This document shows, in pieces, positions 8,299 through 15,803 of a stretch of DNA of 45,359 nt. The notes below the pieces were generated by a model. The model saw nothing but the letters and a program-made list of their open reading frames with translations. It did not search any database and was not told the DNA's origin. Each line of letters opens with the position of its first letter. Within the stretch, counting starts at the first letter, position 1. The position numbers and the translations under genes are program-made. Source of the stretch: Rhodospirillales bacterium (GTDB lineage: Bacteria > Pseudomonadota > Alphaproteobacteria > UBA828); assembly GCA_028818565.1 (NCBI GenBank), contig JAPPNV010000099.1:1-45359 (forward strand). The letters run 5' to 3'.

Positions 8299-9750
8299 TC
8301 AGGTCGGATAGATGTCGCGGCGCAAGGCGTCGGCGAGCGCGGCCACCACGGGGCCGAACGCCGGGCGCTCCGTCGGATCGGGCACGATCTCCCGGGCCAC
8401 GGCCTCGAGTCCGGCCAGTGGCGACGGAATCGGCCGGCCGGTGACGTCCAGGGCGCGGAGCGCAATCGGTACGAGGCTGGCGAGTGCCATGTCGAGGCAA
8501 CGGCCGGCGCGGTCTTGCTTGGACCACGCCAGAAACACCGGGCTCGCCACGTCGTTCTGGCCAAAACCGCCTGACTCGCTGCCGGGCAGCAGCGTGGCCT
8601 GGGCGTAGAGGCGGGCCTCCTCCTCGTAGCCGGTCTGGGCCATCGGCAAGCTCCCCAGGTAGGTGCGCGGCACATCGTCGTCGGCGTCTGCAGCGGCCAG
8701 CTGATGGGGGAGCAGCGAGACGGCACCGTCCAGAAGCTTCGCACCGTGGCGCTCGGCCAGAACGCAGAGATTGGCGCACGCGGCAGTGAGCGCGTCCATG
8801 GCGAGCACTCCGTGGGGGTTGTGGTAGCCTCCGTTGGAGACGAAGCGTCCGAAGGGTTGATCGTCGTCGTCGCCCTCGGCCCAAACCGGGTTGTCCGTCA
8901 CCGCCTGGAGCGATTCTGCCGCGACCTCGGCAGCCATTGACGCCGCGCGCCGCGCCTGGCCCAGCATGCGCGGAAGGATGCGGTAGCTGACGGGCGCCTG
9001 ATAGGGGCGCCGGTCCTCGCCGTGACCGTCCCCCACCAGTTCGCGCAGGCGACCCAGCGCCCAGCGATCGTGCGGGTTGTTCCAGTACTCGCCGAGCGCA
9101 GGGTCGAGATGATCGAGCGGTGCGTTGAAGGCCTCGAAGGAAAGCGCGAAGACCTGCGCCGCGACGTCGAGCCGGCCCTCGGCGACGAGCGCGGCATCGG
9201 TGACGAGTCCCGTGGCCGCAGGCGACCCGTTGACCAGGCACATCACGTCCTTGATTGCGGGCTCCGCCTCTTCCGCGAGGCCCATGAACAGATGGCTTAA
9301 CGACAGGATTTCGCCGGCCCCGCCCTGGCCCCGCGCAGGCACCGTGGGCATCGCGTCCCGGTCCAGCATGGCTGCGACGTGCTGGGCGATCTCCGGCGAC
9401 ACCGCCGAATGGCCTTCCACGAAGTTGGTCAGCCGCGCGAGCACGATGGCCCGGACGACGCGCTCGGGCAGGGGGTCGCCCCATGAGGTTGCGATCCGTG
9501 CCGGCGACATTCCCGCCCACTGCTCGCGTTGTTCTGGCGTCAGCTTGATGTGGGCGCGCTGACCCGGCCCCGTGGTCACGCCATAGATCGTGACGTCGGG
9601 GTCGCGCTCGATGATGCGCTCCAGGCGCTCCCGGCTCCGCGCCATGGCTGCGAGCGCGGTGGCGCCGAGCTCGACCCCTTCGCCTTTCCACGCCACGCGG
9701 CGGGCGGCTTCCACCGTGAGGTCGGCACGGGTCTCAACGAGTACCGTCAT
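8299..9750 (-). CDS. Histidine/phenylalanine ammonia-lyase homologue lacking MIO serine
   Basis: This 483-residue protein has the fold landmarks of the HAL/PAL superfamily: Tyr56 in TIYGVTTGPGQ (equivalent of HAL Tyr53), Asn174 in LVNGSPAATGL (HAL Asn195), and a YRILPRMLGQ segment. The cofactor motif, normally GSVGASGDLAPL, reads RGQGGAGEILSLSH at residues 140-153, so the Ala-Ser-Gly triad that cyclises to MIO is Gly144-Ala145-Gly146. The segment near HAL Glu414 reads GFGQNDVASP, with Asn in place of Glu. Without the serine MIO should not form, so classical deamination is doubtful; a different lyase chemistry or a non-catalytic role is possible. The ATG at 9750 has AGGAAA upstream. Most members are about 500 residues, so length is normal. 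Confidence 0.82.
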   Translation of the reverse strand: MTVLVETRADLTVEAARRVAWKGEGVELGATALAAMARSRERLERIIERDPDVTIYGVTTGPGQRAHIKLTPEQREQWAGMSPARIATSWGDPLPERVVRAIVLARLTNFVEGHSAVSPEIAQHVAAMLDRDAMPTVPARGQGGAGEILSLSHLFMGLAEEAEPAIKDVMCLVNGSPAATGLVTDAALVAEGRLDVAAQVFALSFEAFNAPLDHLDPALGEYWNNPHDRWALGRLRELVGDGHGEDRRPYQAPVSYRILPRMLGQARRAASMAAEVAAESLQAVTDNPVWAEGDDDDQPFGRFVSNGGYHNPHGVLAMDALTAACANLCVLAERHGAKLLDGAVSLLPHQLAAADADDDVPRTYLGSLPMAQTGYEEEARLYAQATLLPGSESGGFGQNDVASPVFLAWSKQDRAGRCLDMALASLVPIALRALDVTGRPIPSPLAGLEAVAREIVPDPTERPAFGPVVAALADALRRDIYPT

Positions 9751-9921
9751 GATCCATTTCCTAATCGGACGACTTGCGGGGCTCTTCGGGGACGTTCGTC
9801 ACCGCCCCGCGAGGTGGCAGGACATATCGAATAATCCGGCTTCAGTTTGGGAACAAGAACGGGGCGACATGCGTCCCGATCAACGCAAGCCCGCCGATTG
9901 CAATGACTTACGGAAGAGAGG

Positions 9922-10014
9922 TGGCGGAGGGAGTGGGATTCGAACCCACGGTACGGCTTGTCACCGTACAACGGTTTAGCAAACCGCCGCCTTCGACCAC
10001 TCGGCCATCCCTCC
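9922..10014 (-). tRNA. tRNA-Ser (anticodon GCU)
   Basis: This 93-nt class II tRNA reads on the minus strand. The acceptor stem GGAGGGA pairs with TCCCTCC, followed by discriminator G and an encoded CCA end (complement of 9922-9924). The T arm contains GGTTCGAATCC and the D arm GCCGAGTGG. The anticodon GCT is the complement of 9978-9980 in the loop of GGTTTGCTAAACC. A long variable arm, GTACGGTGACAAGCCGTAC, confirms serine. It reads AGC and AGU codons. Confidence 0.97.
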
Positions 10015-10043
10015 GGCGGTGTCCCGCGCCGGCGCGGCCCTGC

Positions 10044-10073
10044 TGTTTACAGAGCCGGCCGGAACGCTGTCAA
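10044..10073 (-). promoter_or_regulatory. Promoter of tRNA-Ser
   Basis: On the minus strand TTGACA (complement of 10068-10073) and TAAACA (complement of 10044-10049) are separated by 18 bases. The expected transcription start is about 20-25 bases before the tRNA 5' end at 10014. Confidence 0.6.
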
Positions 10074-10089
10074 CAAGCGGGCGCCGTGC

Positions 10090-10488
10090 CTATTCCGGCG
10101 GCTCCTCGCCCGCGAACTTCCAGTAGGTGTCCTTGGTGACGACCTTGCCGTCGTCGTTCAGCTCCCAGATGTCGCAGCCGAGCCAATTGATCTTGTTGCC
10201 GTTGGATTCGGTGCCGGTGACGGTCCACTCGGAGCAGCCCCGGTTGCCGCCGACCCAGTGGCTGCGAATGTGCCAGTACATGTCTGGGATAGTGCGAAAG
10301 CGCTTGTGCGCCATGGCGCGGATCTCGTCTATCCCGCGCGCCCGCCCGCCCTCGGGCGGCACGCCCCGCGAGAGCAGCCAGGACGAGTCCTCGGCGAAGT
10401 GCCGGACGATGCCCTCCACGTCGTGCCGGTTGTAGGCGTCGCAGACCTCGGTGATCACCGCGAGATTGCGGCGTTCGCTGTCGTTCAT
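10090..10488 (-). CDS. NTF2-fold (SnoaL-like) protein
   Basis: This 132-residue protein has the NTF2/SnoaL layout: an N-terminal helix (RRNLAVITEVCDAYNRHDVEGIV), the HFAEDSSWLL strand, the GIDEIRAMAHKRFRTIPDMYW segment, and closing strands ending in TKDTYWKF. Such proteins are small-molecule isomerases, hydratases or binding proteins; no catalytic residue is diagnostic. The ATG at 10488 follows GAGGGAG; upstream in-frame codons to 10563 lie in the preceding gene. It starts 13 bases after the aminotransferase gene, so the two are one transcription unit and may act on the same compound. Confidence 0.82.
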   Translation of the reverse strand: MNDSERRNLAVITEVCDAYNRHDVEGIVRHFAEDSSWLLSRGVPPEGGRARGIDEIRAMAHKRFRTIPDMYWHIRSHWVGGNRGCSEWTVTGTESNGNKINWLGCDIWELNDDGKVVTKDTYWKFAGEEPPE

Positions 10489-10501
10489 TCGTTCTCCCTC
10501 A

Positions 10502-11881
10502 CTAAGTGGTGGCGCCGGCGGCTGCCGGCCAATCTTCGACTGGACCTCCCACCGGGGCGGCATCGAGGAGATGGCCGTGATGGGCCAGGAAATCGTCGAT
10601 CGCGTCGACCAGGCCGGCGCAATCGGCCTCGGTGATGAGCAGCGAGAGCGCCATGTAGCCGCGCCGGGTGGTGAAGAACCCCTTGTCGATCAGGTAGAGA
10701 TGCAGCAGTTGGCGCAGGCGCTCGTCCCTGGGCTGGATGTCGCGGATGGAGCGGAGCGGCTCGCGCTGGAAGTGTATCGTCATGATCGAGCCGAGGCCGG
10801 TGACCTGGAACGGCGCCCCGTGCCGTTCGCCGAGGCCGTTGAGGGCGTCGCGCAGGGCAATGCCTGACTCGCTGAGCGCGACCTGCACCTCTGGCGTGAA
10901 GACCCTCTCAAGCCCTGCGGCGCCGGCCCTGAGCATGAGCACATTGTTGTTGAAGGTGCCGTGGTGGACGAAGGCGCCGGGCTTGGACGGATCGTAACGC
11001 GACATGATCTCGGCCGGGCCGCCGAAGGCGCCGCAAGAGATTCCGCCGCCGATATACTTGCCGAGCGTTGTCATATCCGGGGTGATGCCGAGCTGCCCCT
11101 GGCGCCCGTTGGGCGCGACCCGGGAGGTCATCACCTCGTCGAAGATCAGCAGCACGCCGTGGGCGCTGCAGGCTTCGCGCAGCGCGCGCAGAAAGCTGTC
11201 CTCGCCCGGTATTGCGCCGGACGCGCCCTGCATCGGCTCGACCAGCACGGCGGCGAGGCGCTCTGCATTCTCGCCGATCAGGCGGGTCGCCTCTTCCGGG
11301 TCGTTGTAGGGCGCGATGAGGAAGGGGAAGGGCAGGTTGATCGGCGCGCTCTTGCGGCCGAAGTAGATGGTGCCGCCGTGGTAGGCGCCCTCGAACACCA
11401 TGACCAGGTCCTTGCCGCTGACCGCGCGGGCGGTGACCAGCGCCATGCTGTTGGCCTCGGTGCCCGAGTTGGTGAAACGCACCTGCTCGATGGAAGAGAA
11501 TCGCGTGCAGACGAGAGTCGCCAAGCGCTCCTCGTAGGGGCTGGACGAGCCGTAGGCCATGCCGTCGTCGAGGGCAGCCATCAGAGCCTCGCGGATCACC
11601 GGATGCGAATGGCCGTAGAGGCCGGCGGAGAAGTCGCCGACGAAATCGGTGTAGGTGTGGCCGTCGACGTCGGTCAGCGTCGCGCCGGCTGCCGTCGCGA
11701 TCGCGAGCGGGAAGGGCGTGTAGAACATGCCGGTGCGGGTGTTGCCGCCGGGCATGCTCTGCTTGGCCCGCTCGTACTGCGCTTGGCTAGCGGGATTGGC
11801 GCTTGTGTAGCGTGCCTTGACCTCGTCGACCGCGCTGTCCAGGTCGAGATTTCGGCCGACCGTGTCGGGCCTCGTTGCCAT
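10502..11881 (-). CDS. Class III PLP-dependent aminotransferase (glutamate-1-semialdehyde mutase-like)
   Basis: This 459-residue enzyme has the class III aminotransferase fold. Visible motifs are the GGNTRTGMFY N-terminal segment typical of the glutamate-1-semialdehyde 2,1-aminomutase branch, NSGTEANSMALVTAR (138-152) for phosphate binding, the PLP-ring Asp248 in IFDEVMTSR, and Schiff-base Lys275 in TTLGKYIGGG. The length (normal HemL is about 430) and an NTF2-like partner suggest a catabolic aminotransferase or aminomutase rather than haem synthesis. The ATG at 11881 is clear. It is the first gene of a minus-strand pair and diverges from the Mo-hydroxylase operon. Its amino donor and acceptor are unknown. 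Confidence 0.9.
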   Translation of the reverse strand: MATRPDTVGRNLDLDSAVDEVKARYTSANPASQAQYERAKQSMPGGNTRTGMFYTPFPLAIATAAGATLTDVDGHTYTDFVGDFSAGLYGHSHPVIREALMAALDDGMAYGSSSPYEERLATLVCTRFSSIEQVRFTNSGTEANSMALVTARAVSGKDLVMVFEGAYHGGTIYFGRKSAPINLPFPFLIAPYNDPEEATRLIGENAERLAAVLVEPMQGASGAIPGEDSFLRALREACSAHGVLLIFDEVMTSRVAPNGRQGQLGITPDMTTLGKYIGGGISCGAFGGPAEIMSRYDPSKPGAFVHHGTFNNNVLMLRAGAAGLERVFTPEVQVALSESGIALRDALNGLGERHGAPFQVTGLGSIMTIHFQREPLRSIRDIQPRDERLRQLLHLYLIDKGFFTTRRGYMALSLLITEADCAGLVDAIDDFLAHHGHLLDAAPVGGPVEDWPAAAGATT

Positions 11882-11998
11882 AGTGCGCCTCGTTGCCGAT
11901 TGAGCGGCGGACGATACTCGCCCAGCCGGCGGCGCGGCAAGGATAGAGCGAACGCCTGCGCGCGTTCCGCAGGACGTGCTCCGCGCGCGTTCCGCGCG

Positions 11999-12043
11999 AC
12001 GCAGGCCGTGACCTTGGTGAGACAGGCGGGCTAATATCCCGCC
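11999..12043 (+). promoter_or_regulatory. Candidate promoter of Mo-hydroxylase operon within a dispersed element
   Basis: TAATAT (12032-12037) lies 18 bases after GTGACC (12008-12013). The -10 sits in the loop of a GGCGGG/CCCGCC inverted repeat (12025-12030 and 12038-12043), which could be an operator. Bases 11999-12030 are copy 2 of the dispersed element also at 191, 28430 and 37628, and match the last of these best. Confidence 0.4.
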
Positions 12044-12076
12044 CGCGTTTCAGAAACGGACGGAGGGGGGACGTCC

Positions 12077-12892
12077 ATGCCAGAGTTGCTTCGGCCCGGC
12101 TCGATCGACGAAGCGGCCGATCTTATCGCGCGCCACGGCGCCGCGGCTGCGGTGCTCGCAGGCGGCACCAGCCTGATGCGCGAGACCTATCCGTCGGACG
12201 GGGGCTACCTGATCGGGGTGGACCGCCTCGGCCTCGACAGGGTGGTGGCACGCGATGGTGGGTGGTCGGTGGGTGCCGCAGTCTCGCTCAGCGTGCTGCG
12301 CGAGGCCGTGCCGATCGCCGCGCTTCAGGCCGCGACCCGCGAGATCGGCGGGCCGGCGGTGCAGAACATGGCGACGGTCGGCGGCAACCTATTCGCCCGC
12401 GCGCCCTTCGGCGACCTCGCCCCGGCGTTGCTCGCCCTCGGCGCGCAGCTGGTCTTCGCCACGGCCGACGGCGAGACCACGCAACCCATCGAGGACTTCT
12501 ACGCCGGTTGGGCAGACGGCGCCCCGCCCTCTACGGGCCTGCTGACGCGGATCGAGCTCGACGCACCGAGCGGCGACTGCGCCTACTTGAAGTGCGCGCG
12601 ACGGCGCTATTCGACCCCGTCTGTGGTCACGGTTGCGGCCAGCGTGCAGAAGGACGGCGGCACGGTGACCGACGCCCGGATCGCGCTGAGCGGCGCGCAT
12701 GCGCAGCCCACCCGGTGTGCTGCGGCGGAGCAGGCGGTAATCGGCTCCAGCCTGGACGAGGCGGCTATCGCGGCCGCCGCCTCGGCCACCGAGGGAGCGG
12801 TCGAGCCCCGGACCGATGCGGTCGCGAGCGACTGGTATCGCCGGCGCATGACCGGCGTCTTCGTCGGCAGGGCGCTGGCGGCGCTCGCCTGA
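12077..12892 (+). CDS. Molybdenum hydroxylase, FAD-binding subunit
   Basis: This 271-residue subunit is the FAD-binding member of a xanthine-dehydrogenase-family complex (CoxM/NdhF type). It passes electrons from the 2Fe-2S clusters to an external acceptor. The FAD motifs are AGGTSL (residues 28-33) and TVGGNL (100-105); the C-terminal CO-dehydrogenase flavoprotein domain follows from about residue 165. Length is normal. GGAGGGGGG stands before the ATG. It is first in a four-gene set (FAD, 2Fe-2S, two molybdopterin subunits) with spacing of 22 bases and then 1-base overlaps, so it is certainly an operon. Confidence 0.94.
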   Translation: MPELLRPGSIDEAADLIARHGAAAAVLAGGTSLMRETYPSDGGYLIGVDRLGLDRVVARDGGWSVGAAVSLSVLREAVPIAALQAATREIGGPAVQNMATVGGNLFARAPFGDLAPALLALGAQLVFATADGETTQPIEDFYAGWADGAPPSTGLLTRIELDAPSGDCAYLKCARRRYSTPSVVTVAASVQKDGGTVTDARIALSGAHAQPTRCAAAEQAVIGSSLDEAAIAAAASATEGAVEPRTDAVASDWYRRRMTGVFVGRALAALA

Positions 12893-12914
12893 CGACGTTG
12901 AACGGGAGGCTAGG

Positions 12915-13406
12915 ATGGAAGACAAGCTGATACGCCTCGCGGTCAACGGCCGTGACGAGGCCGTGGTGATCCAGCCGCTGGCGACGCTGCAGGACGTGCT
13001 GCGGGACAAGCTGGAGCTGAACGCAGTCAAGAGCGGCTGCGGTCAGGGCGGCTGCGGCAGCTGCTCGGTACTGGTGGATGGGGAGCTTCAACTCTCGTGC
13101 CTGACGCTCGCCGAGCGGGTGGGAGACGCGGAGGTGACCACGCTCGAAGGCCTGAACGAGACCAATGCGATCGTGCCGCTGCAGCAGGCCTTCATCGAGA
13201 ACTACGCGGCGCAGTGCGGCTACTGCACCGCCGGCATGGTCATGGCGGCGAAGGCGCTGCTCGACCGCAACCCGGCGCCGAGCCGCGACGAGATCGTGGA
13301 AGGGCTCTCGGGCAATCTCTGTCGCTGTACCGGGTTCGCGCCCATCGTCCGCGCGGTGCAGCAGGCCGCACAGGCGCTCTCGGATACCGGGGAGGAGGCG
13401 AGCTAA
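12915..13406 (+). CDS. Molybdenum hydroxylase, 2Fe-2S subunit
   Basis: This 163-residue subunit has two 2Fe-2S clusters. The plant-ferredoxin-like cluster uses Cys42, Cys47, Cys50 and Cys62 (GCGQGGCGSC, then SC). The second, all-helical cluster uses Cys101, Cys104, Cys136 and Cys138 (CGYC and CRC). All eight ligands are present and the spacing is canonical. It carries electrons from the molybdenum centre to the FAD subunit. Its stop codon TAA overlaps the next ATG (TAATG at 13404-13408), indicating translational coupling to the first molybdopterin subunit. Confidence 0.96.
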   Translation: MEDKLIRLAVNGRDEAVVIQPLATLQDVLRDKLELNAVKSGCGQGGCGSCSVLVDGELQLSCLTLAERVGDAEVTTLEGLNETNAIVPLQQAFIENYAAQCGYCTAGMVMAAKALLDRNPAPSRDEIVEGLSGNLCRCTGFAPIVRAVQQAAQALSDTGEEAS

Positions 13407-14752
13407 TGTCGATGAAGGAACTCGGCGTCGTCGGCCGGAACGTGGGCCAGCGCGATCTCGAAAGCCACGCGCGCGGCCAGACCACCTACTACGAGGACGT
13501 TCACTACCCGCGCATGCTGCATCTCAAGATGCACCGGAGCGCGGAGCCCCACGCCAGGATCGTGAGCGTGGACACCAGCGCGGCCGAGGCGAGCCCCGGC
13601 GTCGTCTGCGTGCTCACCCACGAGGACCTGCCGGGCAAGAAGGTGTGGAACGGCCTTGCCGCCGTCGGTGTCGGCCCCGAGGACGAACCGATCCTCGCCT
13701 TCGACAAGGTGCGCTGGCGGGGCGAGCCCATCGTCGCCGTGCTGGGCGAGAGCGCCGAGGCCGCCCGTGCCGGCGCCGCCAAGGTGGAGGTGGACTACGA
13801 TCCGCTCCCGGGCGTGTTCGACGTGGAGGAGGCGATTTCCGGATCGCTGCCGGCACTGACCGCCCATTGGCCGAACAACCATTACATCTACCCCGACGAT
13901 CACGGCGCCGCGCAGATCCGCTTCGGCGACGTGGAGCAGGGATTCGCCGAGGCCGATCACATCGTCGAGGACAGCTACCAGACCAGCCCCATCGAGCAGG
14001 CGCCGATGGAGACCAATGGCTGCATCGCGAAGCCCGGCGGCGACGGGCGCATCACGGTGCACACCAACACGCAGGCCGTGCACTTCGCCCGCGACAACAC
14101 CGCCGCAATCCTCGGAATCGCGCCGGGCAAGCTGCGCTTCCTGGGCGGCACCGTGGGCGGTGGCTTCGGCGGCAAGGTGGACGTGGCGGTCGAGCCGATC
14201 TCGGTGCTGGCCGCGATGAGGACCGGGCGCCCGGTCAAGTTCAAGTACACGCGGGAAGAGGAGATGCAGGTCTCGTCCACCCGCTCCGCCTGGCGCCTCA
14301 ACATCAAGGACGGGGTGATGGACGACGGGCGCATCGTCGCCCGCAAGATCACCTCCTATCAGGATTCCGGCGCCTATCTGCGCTTCAGCTCCTACGGCTC
14401 GATGAAGCACGCCGGCCACATGCCGGGGCCCTACACGATCCCCAACGTCTGGGTCGATGCGCGGGTGGTGTTCACCAACCGGCCGCCGTCGAGCGCGATG
14501 CGGGGCTTCGGCGTCATGGCGGCCTCCTTCGCCATCGAGCTGCAGATGGACAAGGTGGCCAAGACCATCGGCATGGACCCGTGGCAGCTCCGGCTGCTCA
14601 ACGCCTACCGCAACGGCGACATGCGGGCGCACCGCAAGGTGAACGAGGACGCGGCGATGGTGGAGACCATCCAGGCGGCGGCTCAACTCGCCGGCCACGA
14701 GCTGCCGGCGGAATACCAAGCGATGACCTCCTGGGACAGAAAGGCAAGCTGA
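13406..14752 (+). CDS. Molybdenum hydroxylase, molybdopterin subunit, N-terminal half
   Basis: This 448-residue protein matches the first part of xanthine-dehydrogenase-type catalytic subunits. It includes the a/b-hammerhead domain (about 20-140) and the first molybdopterin-binding domain with GGGFGGK (251-257) and the MRGFG loop (365-369). It stops at TSWDRKAS, and the rest of the usual 780-residue subunit is encoded by the next gene, whose ATG overlaps this stop (TGATG at 14750-14754). A two-subunit arrangement of this size is known in nicotinate dehydrogenase of Eubacterium barkeri (NdhL and NdhM). A single inserted base near 14743 would instead fuse the two into one continuous subunit, so an indel cannot be excluded. 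Substrate unknown. Confidence 0.9.
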   Translation: MSMKELGVVGRNVGQRDLESHARGQTTYYEDVHYPRMLHLKMHRSAEPHARIVSVDTSAAEASPGVVCVLTHEDLPGKKVWNGLAAVGVGPEDEPILAFDKVRWRGEPIVAVLGESAEAARAGAAKVEVDYDPLPGVFDVEEAISGSLPALTAHWPNNHYIYPDDHGAAQIRFGDVEQGFAEADHIVEDSYQTSPIEQAPMETNGCIAKPGGDGRITVHTNTQAVHFARDNTAAILGIAPGKLRFLGGTVGGGFGGKVDVAVEPISVLAAMRTGRPVKFKYTREEEMQVSSTRSAWRLNIKDGVMDDGRIVARKITSYQDSGAYLRFSSYGSMKHAGHMPGPYTIPNVWVDARVVFTNRPPSSAMRGFGVMAASFAIELQMDKVAKTIGMDPWQLRLLNAYRNGDMRAHRKVNEDAAMVETIQAAAQLAGHELPAEYQAMTSWDRKAS

Positions 14753-15765
14753 TGGCCAAGGTAAGGGGCACCGGCTTCGCGGCCGTGAACTATCCGACGG
14801 GCATGCATCTCGGCGGCGATCCCACCCAGTCGCTGATTCACATGACGCCGGCGGGCGACTTCGTCGTCACCATGGCGAGCGTCGATCTGGGGCAGGGGCT
14901 CCGGACGGTGCTGGCGCAGATCGCGGCGGAGACCCTGGGCGTCCCCTACGAGAGCATCGTGGTGGAGACCGCCGATACCGACACCGGCCCCCATTGCACC
15001 GGCACTTTCGCGAGCCGCACCACGCATCGCGCCGGCAACGCGGTGGTGATGGCGGCGCAGGAGGCGCGCAAGGCGATGCTGGAGGTCGCCGGCGAGCTGC
15101 TGGAGGCGAGCCCGGAGGATCTGGAGACCGACGGCGACGGCAACATCCACATCAAGGGCGTGGCCGAGAAGTCGGTCTCGGTCGGCGAGGTCGCGGGCGC
15201 GGCCCACTTCGGCTACGGCAAGACGATTGCCGGGCGTGGCGCCTACCTCAAGCCGCCGAGCCCGATGGATCCGGAGACCGGCGAGTGCGATCCGGATTCC
15301 ACTCAGGCCCACGCCTGCACGGTGGTTGAGGTCGAGGTCGATACCGAGACCGGGATGGTCGAGGTGATCGACATGAAGAGCGTCTACGAGGTGGGCCAGC
15401 AGGTGAACCCCGACCTGGTGAAGGGCCAGATCGTCGGCGGCTCCTGGATGGGCATCGGCCACGCGCTCTACGAGACCACCGCGCCCGGCTACCCGGCCAT
15501 CGACCCGGCGCCGGTCGATTTCCAGAACTACCTGCAGCCGGGGGCCGCGGAGATGCCCGACGTCACCTGCGAGGTGCTGGAGTATCCGGCGGAGAGCGGC
15601 CCCTACGGCGGCAAGGGCGTGGGCGAGATGGTAACCAACGGCCCGATCCCGGCCATCGTGAACGCCATCAACAACGCGCTCGACGTGCGCATCACGCAGA
15701 TTCCGGTGACGCCCGAGGTCGTCCTCCGCGCCCTCGACGAGAAGAAGGCGCAGGCCGGCGCCTGA
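14752..15765 (+). CDS. Molybdenum hydroxylase, molybdopterin subunit, C-terminal half
   Basis: This 337-residue protein supplies the second half of the catalytic subunit. Visible are the DLGQGLRTVLAQIAAE cofactor segment (45-60), TFASRTTHRAGNAV (85-98), and the catalytic glutamate Glu292 in GGKGVGEM, equivalent to the base that activates the molybdenum hydroxide in xanthine oxidase. All cofactor motifs missing from the upstream half are here, so the pair can form a complete site. Its ATG overlaps the previous stop and no ribosome site of its own is clear, which fits coupled translation. Size agrees with the medium molybdopterin subunit of nicotinate dehydrogenase. Confidence 0.9.
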   Translation: MAKVRGTGFAAVNYPTGMHLGGDPTQSLIHMTPAGDFVVTMASVDLGQGLRTVLAQIAAETLGVPYESIVVETADTDTGPHCTGTFASRTTHRAGNAVVMAAQEARKAMLEVAGELLEASPEDLETDGDGNIHIKGVAEKSVSVGEVAGAAHFGYGKTIAGRGAYLKPPSPMDPETGECDPDSTQAHACTVVEVEVDTETGMVEVIDMKSVYEVGQQVNPDLVKGQIVGGSWMGIGHALYETTAPGYPAIDPAPVDFQNYLQPGAAEMPDVTCEVLEYPAESGPYGGKGVGEMVTNGPIPAIVNAINNALDVRITQIPVTPEVVLRALDEKKAQAGA

Positions 15766-15803
15766 GTGGGACTCGGCTCTCTGAGCACAAGCCGGTATTC
15801 GGC

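Noticed and set aside
13165-14751. Long frame +1 running through the molybdopterin subunit
   Set aside because: It is arginine-rich shadow sequence that only becomes family-like after 14752, where the second subunit starts.
14736-14754. Programmed -1 frameshift joining the two molybdopterin subunits
   Set aside because: No slippery heptamer is present (AGAAAGG only) and the TGATG overlap is enough for coupled translation.
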